64,000 nt of DNA from Chromera velia (Eukaryota > Sar > Chromeraceae): positions 34,653 to 98,652 of the forward strand of contig JAHBMJ010001856.1 of NCBI GenBank assembly GCA_018398765.1, written 5' to 3'. Below the pieces are notes generated by a model. The model was not told where the DNA came from. It searched no databases and was given only the letters and a program-made list of their open reading frames with translations. Both the position numbers and the translations under genes were made by a program. Shown here piece after piece: positions 23,565-35,774 of this stretch; position 1 is the first letter of the stretch, and every line of letters starts with the position of its first letter.

Positions 23565-24149
23565 ATGAGAGCCTTGGGTCTGTTCCTCTGTCTTCTTTTC
23601 AGAAGGTCTGAGGCTCTGGGTGTGAGCGCAGTTTCTGCAGGATACGGACATTCACTCCTTGTTGATGAAAATGGTGATGTCTGGTCTACAGGTGAGCTCG
23701 CCCAGACGCATGCAGTCCATCCATGTGCACCCATTCGCGTAGGTTGAGCACAAGGACCCCACATCTCATGCTCTGTGCCTGCAGGGGACGGAGGACAGGG
23801 ACAGCTTGGGCACGGCAATACCGACAGTCTGGACACCTGGACAAAAATCACTTCCCTCTCAAATGTGGCGAAAATTTGTACAGGAGACAACCATAGCGGT
23901 GCCTTGACAACCAGCGGTGATTTGTACATGTGGGGTAAGTGGCTCTCTTCCATTGATTGGTCTGGATGTCTGCTTGAAGATGATTTGTTCGGTCCTGCAG
24001 TATGTTGGCATGCGGGCTGGCGATTCTGTAACAGCACTATGGTGGGCGGTCGATCATGCGCTGGTGCGAATGGAAAGGGACACCAAACTGTCGGACTGTG
24101 CAGACTAACTGAGAGAGTCTGAGACATCTTGCTGACTGTCTATGTACTC

Positions 24150-24184
<35 letters not shown>

Positions 24185-26215
24185 GTCTGTCTGTCTGTCG
24201 GTCTGTCGGTCTGTCGGTCTGTCGGTCTGTCGGTCTGTCGGTCTGTCGGTCTGTCTGTCTGTCTGTCTGTCTGTGTATCTGTCTGTCTGTCTGTGTATCT
24301 GTCTGTCTGTCTGTCTGTCTGTCTGTCGGTCGGTCGGTCTGTCCTTCTGTATGTATGTATGTCTCTTGCTGTAGTGCTTTCTGTCTTTCTGCCTGTCTGA
24401 CTGTCTCCATCTGCATGGTTGACTTGAGCTTCTCATGAGATGCTGCTGCCTTTTTGTCCAGTCGCTCTTGTTCTTCAAAACAGCCTCTACACGGGTAGAC
24501 ACAAATTGAACATGCAACAGTCACATGTGTGTATCATTGTGTATCTACGTCTGGCTACATGTTTCCTGGCGCTCCCTCACGTTTCTGCAAAAGGTTCCAA
24601 AACTTAGCCTCTTTTTGGTATCTCCCTCTGCCTTATCCTGATCGAATGCATTCGGCCAGTCACGTACCCTGCCTCATTTGTTTTAAAACTTCGCCTGTGT
24701 GTCTTTTGTTTGCAGGCAACGGTAACAATGGGCGGCTCGGTACCGGGAATAGTGCGGTCCAGAATACGCCGCAATATATCATGGGCAGTGTGGCTGACCT
24801 TCAATGTGGCATGCGACACACTGTGGTTCTCGACACGTCAGGCGATGTGTATACATTCGGAAGAGGCGCCCAGGGAGCTTTGGGGCATGGCGATTTGAAT
24901 AACCAAAACAGCCCAACAAAGATCTCAGACCTCGACGCCGTCACCATTGTGGGCGTGGCGGCAGGAGAATCCCAAAGCATGGCCTGGACGGACACGGGAG
25001 CTCTGTATGTGTGGGGGTACGAGAGGGACGGCGCATTAGGGAACGGAGTGACAACTCAAACATACGTCACCTCGCCGGAGTTGGCTTCCCTTCCGGTCGG
25101 GGAGGTGGTCGTTGGGGGTGACATGTCAGACCAAGTTGCTGCGGTAGTCACACAAAGTGGCAAGCTGTATGTCACAGGGAGAGGGAACCAAGGGTGAGTG
25201 AGCATTTATTGAGTATTCATTCATTCATTCATTCATTCATTCATTCATTAAATCATTCATTCATTCATTCATTCATAAGATGCAGTTTCTTCATTCTCTC
25301 CCTCCTTCCTTCCTCTCTCCCTTGCTTCGTCAATTCTCTCGTTCATGTATTCACTCATTCATTCTTCCCAATTCTTCTTGTTTTGTACGCTTCGGCCTGT
25401 CCCTTCATCAGCTAGAGGAAAGTTTTACAGAGAATTGTTGTGATGCCAGAGAGGTAAGGTTGTGTCAACTGTCAAATGATGTCTCTCTTCTTCAGTTTGA
25501 CTGCTTTCAATAGTGATGATGCATCTTCAGCACCACTTCATATTTCTTTCCTCAACCGCCTTCTCGCTGCGACATATTTTGCTCGTTCTGATCTAGCATG
25601 GGTGGGTGGGCAGCTACTCGATCACATGTGTGTTTGGGGGTGTCTCTTTCAGCAGAGTCACTTCCAACTCTTTGTTGCAGTCCATCATTCCACTGGCAAG
25701 CTCTCTCTGCGACTGCTGGTGCACATAAACGGGGAAAATATGCCTGTGTATCAGATGCTTCCTTAGAGCATCCCAACAGACGGATCAGACGAAAGACAAG
25801 AAAGTGCCTGTCTGCCCTCTGTTTGCGCGCCTGCAGCCGCACAGGCCTCGGGTCCACGAGCAATGTGGCGACCTGGACAGAGGCCATCTCTTCAGGGGTG
25901 GCTGGGGTCGCGATGGGGACAAGGCACACTTTGGTTTTGATGACTGACGGCACACTGCAATCAACTGGACAAAACAACAATGGGCAGCTGGGCGATGTTT
26001 CGGGGTCAGATCAGACTTCATTTTCCACAGTGACAGGCATATCTGGAATCACGGACATTGCCCAAGTGAGTGCAGGGGAGGGAATGTCACTGGTTGTGTC
26101 TTCTGACGGTCTGGTCGTCTTCGGGGACAACTCAAATGGACAATTGGGAGTCGGATCAACAACCACATCGGATTGCCTCGAGACAGTCTCTGGTCAGTCA
26201 GTCCCTTCTCTCTCT

Positions 26216-26258
<43 letters not shown>

Positions 26259-26259
26259 A

Positions 26260-26293
<34 letters not shown>

Positions 26294-26309
26294 GTGCGTG
26301 TATATATAC

Positions 26310-26346
<37 letters not shown>

Positions 26347-26348
26347 CT

Positions 26349-26385
<37 letters not shown>

Positions 26386-29300
26386 GTGTGTGTGTTTGTT
26401 TGCGTGTGTGTTTGTTTGCGTGTGTGTTTGTTTGCGTGTGTGTTTGTGCGTGTGTGTGTGTGTGTGTATGTGTGTGTTTGTTTGCGTGTGTGTGTGTGTG
26501 TGTGTGTTTCTTTTTCTCCCCCTCCGTTGCTCATTCTCTTGTTCTCCCCTTCTGGTCTTTCTCCACGATGCGGCACCTTCACTGTGTGGTCAAGTCTTCT
26601 CACTGAAACTTTCGATCACTCTTAATTGCTTTGACATTGGTTCATCGACGCTAGCTGTGTCTCTCCCTGCTTTCCCTCTCTTATTCTTTGTATTTTCTTG
26701 TCTTTTCTGATTGATCTTTGAGACCTCTCATGTGAAGCGTCCTTCCTTCATGCTGCCTTCCCCCATCCTTGTTTCAGGGTTCAGTACGGGCACGCTCACT
26801 CTCTGCGATATGGGAGGTCACGGGTGTGACGCCAACGCAGCTTGTGCAGACGCGGGATCGTGCACCGTCACTTGTACCTGTAACTCGGGGTATCTGGGGG
26901 ACGGTACCACATGCGGTGAGTGAGTGACCTAGCTCGGTGTCCTTCGTCTTCTATCGTTCGCTGCAAGAGTCCGCTCACGTACGCGGCTCTCATTTCTGCT
27001 GATCAAATCCACATCCCCCCCTCTGGACGCCCTTATCAAAGGACACCTTCTTTCCTTCTGCGCTTTGACGTACACTAGCTGGGCCAAAGAGGATTAATTA
27101 AAAGGGAAAGAGTGTACCTCTCCATTTATTATCACTCGTACTTCGCGAAGTATACAGAAAAAGGGCGTACTCACTCCCTGCTGCTGCTGCTGCTCTGCTT
27201 TTCGACTCTCTCTTCTAAACCGGAGTATCAACCAACCGAACACGCGAACCGCTGCAACATCGGGCAGCCTCACCCTAAGTCAACTTCCAAATCCTTCGAC
27301 TGACGCAAAAGCATTTTTCCACATGCACCTCGATTTTTGCCCCTGCTTGTCCTCCTTTACATACAGCGCTTCCCTGTGGGGCAAATGAGTACGTGAGCTC
27401 AAACGCCTGCACTGCTTGCCCTGCTGGGACAACAAACGCTGCGGGTGACGACCCGACGGGAACCGACACCACTTGTGACGGTCAGCAAGCAGGAGAGACC
27501 TATTCGCCTTTTCTCTTCACTTGTGTACACGTGAAAATGTGGAAAGGTGCATGCAGCCGGTGAAATTGGGGGAGAGAAAGCTCATGATGTCGTGTAAATG
27601 AAATGCAGTCAGCAAACAAGTCACTAGAGGCTGTGGACCAGTCACCATTTTGCACCTATGCATGAACCAAGCCGGCAAAATGGAGCATGCTCCCGGGCCC
27701 TCGCATGATCTGCTCAGCTCTGCCTCTCACAAACACATTACATGGCTCTTTTTCTCCCATGCCCTGCCCTGCAGCGACACTGTGCGGGGCGAATGAGTAC
27801 GTGAGCTCGAACGTCTGTACTGCTTGCCCTGCGGGGACAACGAACGCCGCAAATGACGATGCCTCCGGAAGTGACACAACGTGCGATGGTCAGCCGATCC
27901 TCCTTCCATGCTATCGTAGTGCGCATAAATTACCGACGGCGATTTTGCTTCACTGCTTCAGTTGCTTCTCGCATTGCCATCACATACGCAGAGAATGGCA
28001 CGGAGGCACTTTCACTGGCAGAGTGCTCAAGAGTCAGACGCAAGTCGTTTCTTCGTGCCTTGTCGCCCTCCCTTCCCTGCAGCCACTCTGTGCGGGGCAA
28101 ATGAGTACGTGAGCTCGAACGTCTGCACTGCGTGTGCTGCGGGGACAGAGAACGCCGCAAATGACGACGCCTCCGGAAGTGACACGACGTGCGATGGTCA
28201 GTAAGCGGCCGATACATGTTCGCATTTCTTCTGCAATGATTGGCCGAGAATTTTGCCCCTGCCTTGCGTCAAAGGTTCTCCAACTGGACTCATTCCCTTT
28301 CGAACGCTACTCTGCTCTGCTTTGATCTGCCCTGCAGCGACACTGTGCGGAGCGAATGAGTATGTGAGCTCAAATGTCTGCACAGCGTGTCCGGCGGGAA
28401 CAACGAATGCCGCCAACGACGACGCCTCAGGAAGTGATACAACGTGCGACGGTCAGTAAGCAAACGACAGATCTTTGCCTTTCTTCTGCAATGAATAGAC
28501 TCCACTGCTTTTTCTTGGCCCGTATCAGAAGTGGTCTATGTATTCTTTCTCCAGTCGGAAGGTGCAGAAGGCATGGCAATTCTCTATTGATCAGCCTATG
28601 TGCCCATTGTGCACTCATGCACCCAGCCAGGATTGAGTATTCAGATGCAGATGCATGCATTTGCGCTGTGCAGAGCCACCGTTGCTTATATCCCTATTCG
28701 ACTCATTCCCTTTCGAACGCTACTCTGCTCTGCTTTGATCTGTCCTGCAGCGACACTATGCGGGGCGAATGAGTACGTGAGCTCGAACGTCTGCACTGCG
28801 TGTCCGGCAGGGACAACGAACGCAGCGAATGACGACGCCTCAGGAGGCGACACAACGTGCGATGGTCAGCCGCTCATCTCTGTGTGCGCTGTTGGTGCGC
28901 TGAAAGATCAATGGTGTCGCATTTTGCTTCTTCTGCTCCAGGCATTGCGGTCTAAAGAGTGTCGCGGCACTCTCTCCGTGGGTTATGCAGAGTGGTGTCA
29001 CTGGGAAAGCTCTCCGCAGCTAGCTTCAGACAGCTAGTTACACATGGGTCTTCTCGAACCCTTAAACTTACTCAGAATTAATGAGGCACGACTCTTTTCT
29101 TTCTGCCTTCCTTTCGCTGCAGCCACTCTGTGCGGAGCGAATGAGTATGTGAGCTCAAATATCTGCACAGCCTGTCCGGCGGGAACAACGAACGCAGCGA
29201 ATGACGACGCCTCCGGAAGTGACACGGCATGCGATCGTCAGTAAGCTCCTGATGGGTTTGTCCCTTTCTTCTCAAATGATGAGACCACACTTTTGTTGCT

Positions 29301-32300
29301 GGCTTCTGTCACGAGATCTCTACAATTTCTTTCCATTGACTGTGGAAAGGTGTAAAAGGACATAAAAAACCGCTGATTGTCAGCCTATGTGCCCATTCTG
29401 CACTCATGCACCTTCCAACATTCAGCATCCTGGTGTGTCCACGACTTCACATGCATGCATGTACGCTGTACGGAATTACCGCGCTTTTGGCAACAGTAGT
29501 ATCAAACTCTCCCCGTTTCGCACGTTCGATCCCCTCCTTTGCCCTGCCCTGCCCTGCCCTGCAGCGACACTGTGCGGGGCGAATGAGTACGTGAGCTCGA
29601 ACGTCTGCGCTGCGTGTGCTGCGGGGACAACGAACGCAGCCAACGACGATGCCTCCGGAAGTGACACAACGTGCGATGGTCAGCCGACCCTCCTTTCATG
29701 CTATGGTAGTGCGCATAAATTACCGATGGCGATTTTGCTTCACTGCTTCACTTGCTTCTCGCATTGCCATCACATACGCAGAGAATGGCACGGAGGCACT
29801 TTCACTGGCAGAGTGCTCAAGAGTCAGACGCAAGTCGTTTCTTCGTGCCTTGTCGCCCTCCCTTCCCTGCAGCCACTCTGTGCGGGGCAAATGAGTACGT
29901 GAGCTCGAACGTCTGCACTGCGTGTGCTGCGGGGACAGAGAACGCCGCAAATGACGACGCCTCCGGAAGTGACACGACGTGCGATGGTTAGCGGGGATCA
30001 ATAGGGAGAGATCGAAACTTTTCAGTATTTTTGAAGGTTTCCTCGAGTTCGCATCTCTGCTCTGGCCGTTGCGTGGAAAGCCTGGCTGGGTTTGAATGGG
30101 TCCTTCGATTACCTGATATCCTTCCTGTGTGGGAGTAACGAGTCTTCTGTCGATATCATTCAACGAGCACTTGGAATTACCGATTTGTTTCTTTGGCAGC
30201 TGCTATCACTCAAGTAATCGAGTTCGTGGCTTCACACAGACTATGCAGATATTTGTCCCGACCGACCGAGTTGTGCGTGCGTGCAGACGTTCTGGAATGC
30301 TCCTTGGGAACCCACAATTGCCACGGGAATGCAACTTGCTCGGAGACCTACAGCTCCTTCACCTGTGCGTGCAATGACGGATGGACAGGAGACGGCATAT
30401 GGTGCACGAGTCAGTGTCGAATTTTTTGTGCCCAGTCTGGTTGAAGCAGGTGCACCTACCCACCTCTCTGAGTTCACTTAATTGCTGCGGGCGGCAGATT
30501 GCTAGAACCCTCTCTGACCACGTTTGCTTGGCAGATTGCTTGGCCGCGTTTGCAGGAAGCCTCTTTTTGCGACCCTCTGCGTTGCTCCCGTCTGCCTGCC
30601 TGCCTGCCTGCCTGCCTGCCCGTCTGCCGTCTCTAAGAAGTTGAAAGAAGAAGACAGCCGCTCCTTTCTTCCTGCCGATGATATGCTGACTTCTATATAG
30701 TTGCTTGCTTGCAGACGTGAACGAGTGCTCTGGAGTCACTCACAACTGCGACGGGAACGCAACATGCTCAGAAAACATCGGGAGCTTTGTGTGTGCGTGC
30801 AATTTAGGCTTTCAGGACAACAGCGCCGGCACAGACGGCACGAGCTGTGCAGGTGATTTTCTCAGAGACAGGCCAGCTCCCCTTTTAAAACCGTCCCTCT
30901 CGTTACATTTGTCTTTCTGTAATTCAGCCAGAGGTTTCTTTCAGAATCCAATGTACAAAGCATCTGAAGAGAGGAGACAGCTGGGGGGGGAATAGCAGAC
31001 CTGGAGTGCCACTTTAAACCAACGCATTGATCCGTGAAGATGCACAGAGGCTTCGACAGGCCTTCCATTTTTGAGTGTCCTCTGCGGTGGTGTCGCGGTG
31101 CTTGTGCAATCCGATGCGTTCATTATCCGTGCAGAAATCGACGAGTGCAGCACCACCGCCCACACCTGTGATTACGGAGCGACGTGTACAAATTCTGTCG
31201 GCTCCTTCTCCTGCGCGTGTGACAAGTCTCCCGGTCTTCGCTCTCTGGACAACGCCAACGACACTCTGTGCATCGGTCCGTCCGTCGCTGTCGAGGGCCG
31301 GGGCGCGATTTCATTCTTCTCCTTTACCTTCCTCTCCTTTCCTTTCCTTGCATTGACAGGGAATGAAAAAAAGGAGAGACAAAGAACAGACATAGCATTG
31401 ATCCTGAAATATTCCACAAAAGACGAAAACAAAAAAACAGTTTCTCTTGGTAGTGCATGCAAATGCAGCTTTCTGTTGTTTTTGGTGGTGCCTCTCTCTG
31501 CGTGAAAAGAGTGGATGGATGCATGAATGCAGATAGATATGCATGTGCTCATTTTGACGGTATGGACCGCTGAGGATACGTAGATTGATGCTGAAGGACG
31601 AAAATTGAAATATGAGCAAAAACAAACACACACTGTAGAAGCGCTAATTCATTTGCGTGAATATTAATTGTGCGTTCAGGGTGCATCGATCACGGAAGGT
31701 ATTTGAGTCACGGGACCCCAGACGTGGAACTGAACTCCATTGCTACAGTGGAGCTCTGTCAGGCCGAGTGTGAAGAAGACACGACCTGCACGTTCTTCTC
31801 CTACTGGAGCGCCAACTGGGGCACTGCAGGGCATGCAGCTCGAGAGAGGTGCTATTTGTATCGGACCTCGGGGGCGGGTGACTCTGAATACTCGTCGGAC
31901 AGATGGAACGCGATGGCTGGTCCCAAATTCTGCGGTCAGTGGAAATGCCTCGTGGCTCCACACACTGCCGAATGGAATTTATCAATGAACATATCAATGA
32001 ACAAAATGTGTGTTGTGCTTGTCGGGTTTGCCACTTTCGCTCTGATTGGGTTGTTGCAATGTCTTGTCAGCGGAGAGTGCCTAACGCATGCGAAAGAACA
32101 AAAACAAAAAAGCACAAGTGTGTGCAGAACAAGAAATACAATTACATGTATTGTGCAGACTGTTACGACGTGGGGGTTCGCATCAGCGGCAACGTGATCA
32201 GCTCTGCTTCGACTGACACGGCGGTTGAGTGCAACTGGAACTGCCACAACGACGCCAGCTGTCTGTTCTTCTCATGGGAGAAGACAACCACCACCTGCGA

Positions 32301-32710
32301 CCTGCACTCAGCCAATGACACAGCGGTCTCAGAGCATGACATCGTCTCAGGACCAAAAGATTGCAGTCAGTTGGTTAGTCTGCGTGTCGCCTAGATGCAT
32401 GGTGACTCCAGGCTTGCATGCAGCTTTGTCCCTGACTATCTCTCACTTGGTTTCGCTGTTCTCCATTCTGCAAGGCACAAAGCAAAATGAAAATGAGCAA
32501 TGTCTCCCCACAGCAATGACAGACAGGAACAGCTAGAATTCTTTAAGTTCTTGCGTCAGTGTTTCTGCTGTGCGTAGATCTCTTCTCTCTCTCTCTCTGT
32601 TTCTCCCTCTCCCCTCCTCTGCCCCTCTCCCTCTGTCTATCTATGTGTGTGTGTGTGTCCGTGCGTATATACGTGTGGTGTGTGTATGCGTGTATACATG
32701 TTGTGTGTGT

Positions 32711-32773
<63 letters not shown>

Positions 32774-35658
32774 CGTGTACACATGTTGTGTGCGTGTGTT
32801 TCCCTGCCTCTCTGCAGATCGAGACGAGTGCACACTGGGGACTCACAACTGTGACGGGAACGCGACGTGCTCCGATGAGGTCCACTCTTTCACCTGTGCC
32901 TGCAACGACGGCTTCTCTGGTGCAGATGGAACGTCCTGCTCTGGTCAGGGGATCTGCTCTGTCATTCCTTGTCGTGTCTTTCTTCTCCTTCATCCTCTCT
33001 TGTCTGGCTTTCTTTTCATTTTGTTCCAGCTGGAAGTGCATCAGTAAATCCAGTCATGAGCAAGATGACACTGTGAGTAACCGTCGTGGATGTCATTTGG
33101 TTTGCTCTCGAGTTTGTCTTTTCTTCAACCGCCTTGGATTGTTCTTTTGCTTTCAGGAATGGCTCCCAGGCAGACCCTCAAAGCGCCTTCCATCCATCCC
33201 GTCGTCTCCTTTGAATTCAGATTATCTCTCTTCTTCTGTGAACACGTGTGTGTATGTATGTGTGTGTGTGTGTGTGTGTGCGTGCAGATGTGGACGAGTG
33301 CACACTGAACACTCACGACTGCTCCTATGGGGCCGTTTGCACGAACACCAACGGGTCTTTCTCCTGCGAGTGCGAGGCCAACTTCCGGGACGTCGGCACA
33401 CCCAACGGGACCATGTGCATAGGTCAGCTTGTGTAGGTTGAATTATGTGGTTGAAGCAGCTGATTCAAAGATTCCTTTGAGACCACGCGCCTGTGTTGAA
33501 CAGTGCATGTGACCATCTGTCTGTGTGCAGGTTGTTGGGACCCCGCTGTGGTTGTGGACCCATGGGACGGTCCGATCGTTCAGACCACTGGGGTTGCGTC
33601 CCCTGACTTGTGCCAGTCAGAGTGTATGACGAACCCCAACTGTTTCTTCTTCACCCACTGGGAGGGCGTCAGTGGGGGCTTGTGCAACCTGCAGAGGAAT
33701 CACACGGAGAATGAACGGTACACAGGGACGGACAAATGGATAGCCGTCAGCGGACCTAAATTTTGTGGTGAGTGGGCCGTTCTCGTCATAGATCAAGGCA
33801 GGCAAATTTAGAGTGTTCGCACTTGCGTCATGAGGAGCCGAGGACCTATGTCTCTTTCTGTTCTGGAAACTCAAGCATACGCATTATGTGGACAAGTTAC
33901 GCAACTGTCGTCCGGAGATCTCACTTGGTTCATATGATTGTTGAATGGCCTTCTGTATTCTTATTCAATGCGTGGGTGCAGAATGCTACACGGTCGGACA
34001 GACGCTGACGGGCGACATCGTGAACACCTTCTCGTCGATGATGACAGCCATCAAGTGCCAGTACCACTGCTTCGAGGACTCCAGCTGCAACTTCTTCGCC
34101 TTCCAGCACGCAAACGGGGAGTGCACTCTTCACAGCACCAACACAACTGCCACCTCCAACACAACGAGCGTGACGGGCCCCCGAGAATGCTGTCAGTCTG
34201 CCCAAGCATTCGACTTCGCTCCTGTCTTCTCCTCATTACTTCTGCCCTTCAAAGAGTGTGTACACAGTATCTCATTGCCATTGTCTCCACATAACACAAA
34301 ATTGCCTTTCAGCTTATGGCTTTCCTACGCCACTTCAGCAGGATGAGCGCCTCTGTCTTACTGGCTAGATGGACAGCCTCTGTCTTTTTCGGTCGTCTGC
34401 GGAAACTGTAGAAGGAAGCGTCCGGAAAGTTCAATTTGAAGTGTCTGGAAAAAACGAAAAAGTAAAAGACTCAGAAGAGATTTGATACGGCAACCTCCAT
34501 ACGTCGTTTCCCTCTCGCGACTGACTGCAGTACTCGACGAGTGTGGGAAGGGACTTCACGACTGCCATGCACAAGCCTCTTGCAACAACACAGTCGGGTC
34601 CTTCACTTGTTCTTGTAACGTGGGCTGGACAGGAGACGGAGTCTCGTGCAGCGGTGCGTGCGTCAGACGGGGGGGAATGGTGGTTCCTGGAGAAATGAAA
34701 GAAGTGTACTTCGACTGTGTCGGCAAGAGGGAGAGGGCTTACCGGGATTGTACTTCTCAGCTTCCTTTGTATTTTTCAATTCTTGGTCTGCTGGCTCAGA
34801 ACCTGCCGACGACTCACTTCAATGACAGACAGACCTCATCATCTCCATGACATACTGCCCGCAATGCTGTCTGTTGCATCCATCCGTTTTTTCCTCCTCT
34901 TCTGCCCTTTCTTCTTCTCCGCTCCCCTTGTTCACGAATGCAAGGAAGGACCTGAATGGATGGATGGATGCAGATTACGACGAGTGCACAGACGTGTCCT
35001 ACCCACACGACTGCGATGCCGTGGCGACTTGCACGAACACCGACGGGAGCTTCGTCTGCAGCTGTCCCTCCACAGGGTGGTATGACGTCGGCAGCTTCAA
35101 CGGCACCAACTGCACCAGTCAGTCAGTCAGTCGGGAAGTCGCACGGAAGGAGTCCGTTTAGCAGGTGGTTCAGTCCGATGTCACACGGGATGTGCTCCTA
35201 TGCCTCCAAGAAGCCTCTAAGACACCAAAGAGGTCTTGCAGGGTTTTTTTCTTGGTTTTCTCTGCTTTTAGCTCTAATAGAAGAAGAGTGATTGGTGAAC
35301 ATGTTTCTTCTCAAGTTTCTCTTCCTTCTTCTCGTGTCGATCTGTTTGCACATGCAGACATCAATGAGTGCACCGAAACGAACGCGCTCTTCTCCAACGA
35401 CTGCCACCAGTTCGCAGACTGCACAGACACCAACGGATCCTTCACCTGCGCTTGCCGACTGGGATTCGTTGAATTCGCAGCGGTCAACGGCACCAACTGC
35501 ACCGGTAAGCATCAGGGAAGGACTCTCTTTGCGTGTGGTTACTTGTTGTGGGACGTGGCTGTTCTTTGCTAGACCCTCCATCCCAGAGGGGCATCTGTGA
35601 GATGAAAGGTCGTTCACGCACCTCTGCTGTCGAACATTGATCTTTCCACCCCTTCCTA

Positions 35659-35691
<33 letters not shown>

Positions 35692-35715
35692 GTCTGTCTG
35701 TCTGTCTGTCTGTCT

Positions 35716-35774
<59 letters not shown>

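Larger units (their letters stand above)
23565..26192 (+). other. Seven-bladed RCC1 beta-propeller (exons 1-4)
   Basis: Exons 23565-23691, 23785-23934, 24716-25193 and 25837-26192. Seven repeats with the RCC1 pattern (G..HS..L...G.vy.wG.n..GqLG.G) are counted: for example [36 protein letters not shown] and [18 protein letters not shown]. Seven blades make a closed propeller, so the domain looks complete. RCC1 domains are mostly nuclear or cytosolic; here one follows a signal peptide. Confidence 0.88.

Noticed and set aside
24105-24524. Asp/Arg/Gln/Thr repeat frame on the minus strand
   Set aside because: Translation of the TCTG repeat in intron 2.
26049-26606. Cys/Val and Thr/His repeat frames
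   Set aside because: Translations of the TG tract in intron 4.
27367-29986. Regularly spaced repeats resembling a CRISPR array
   Set aside because: Units are 114-nt coding exons with splice signals; spacers are introns of variable length.
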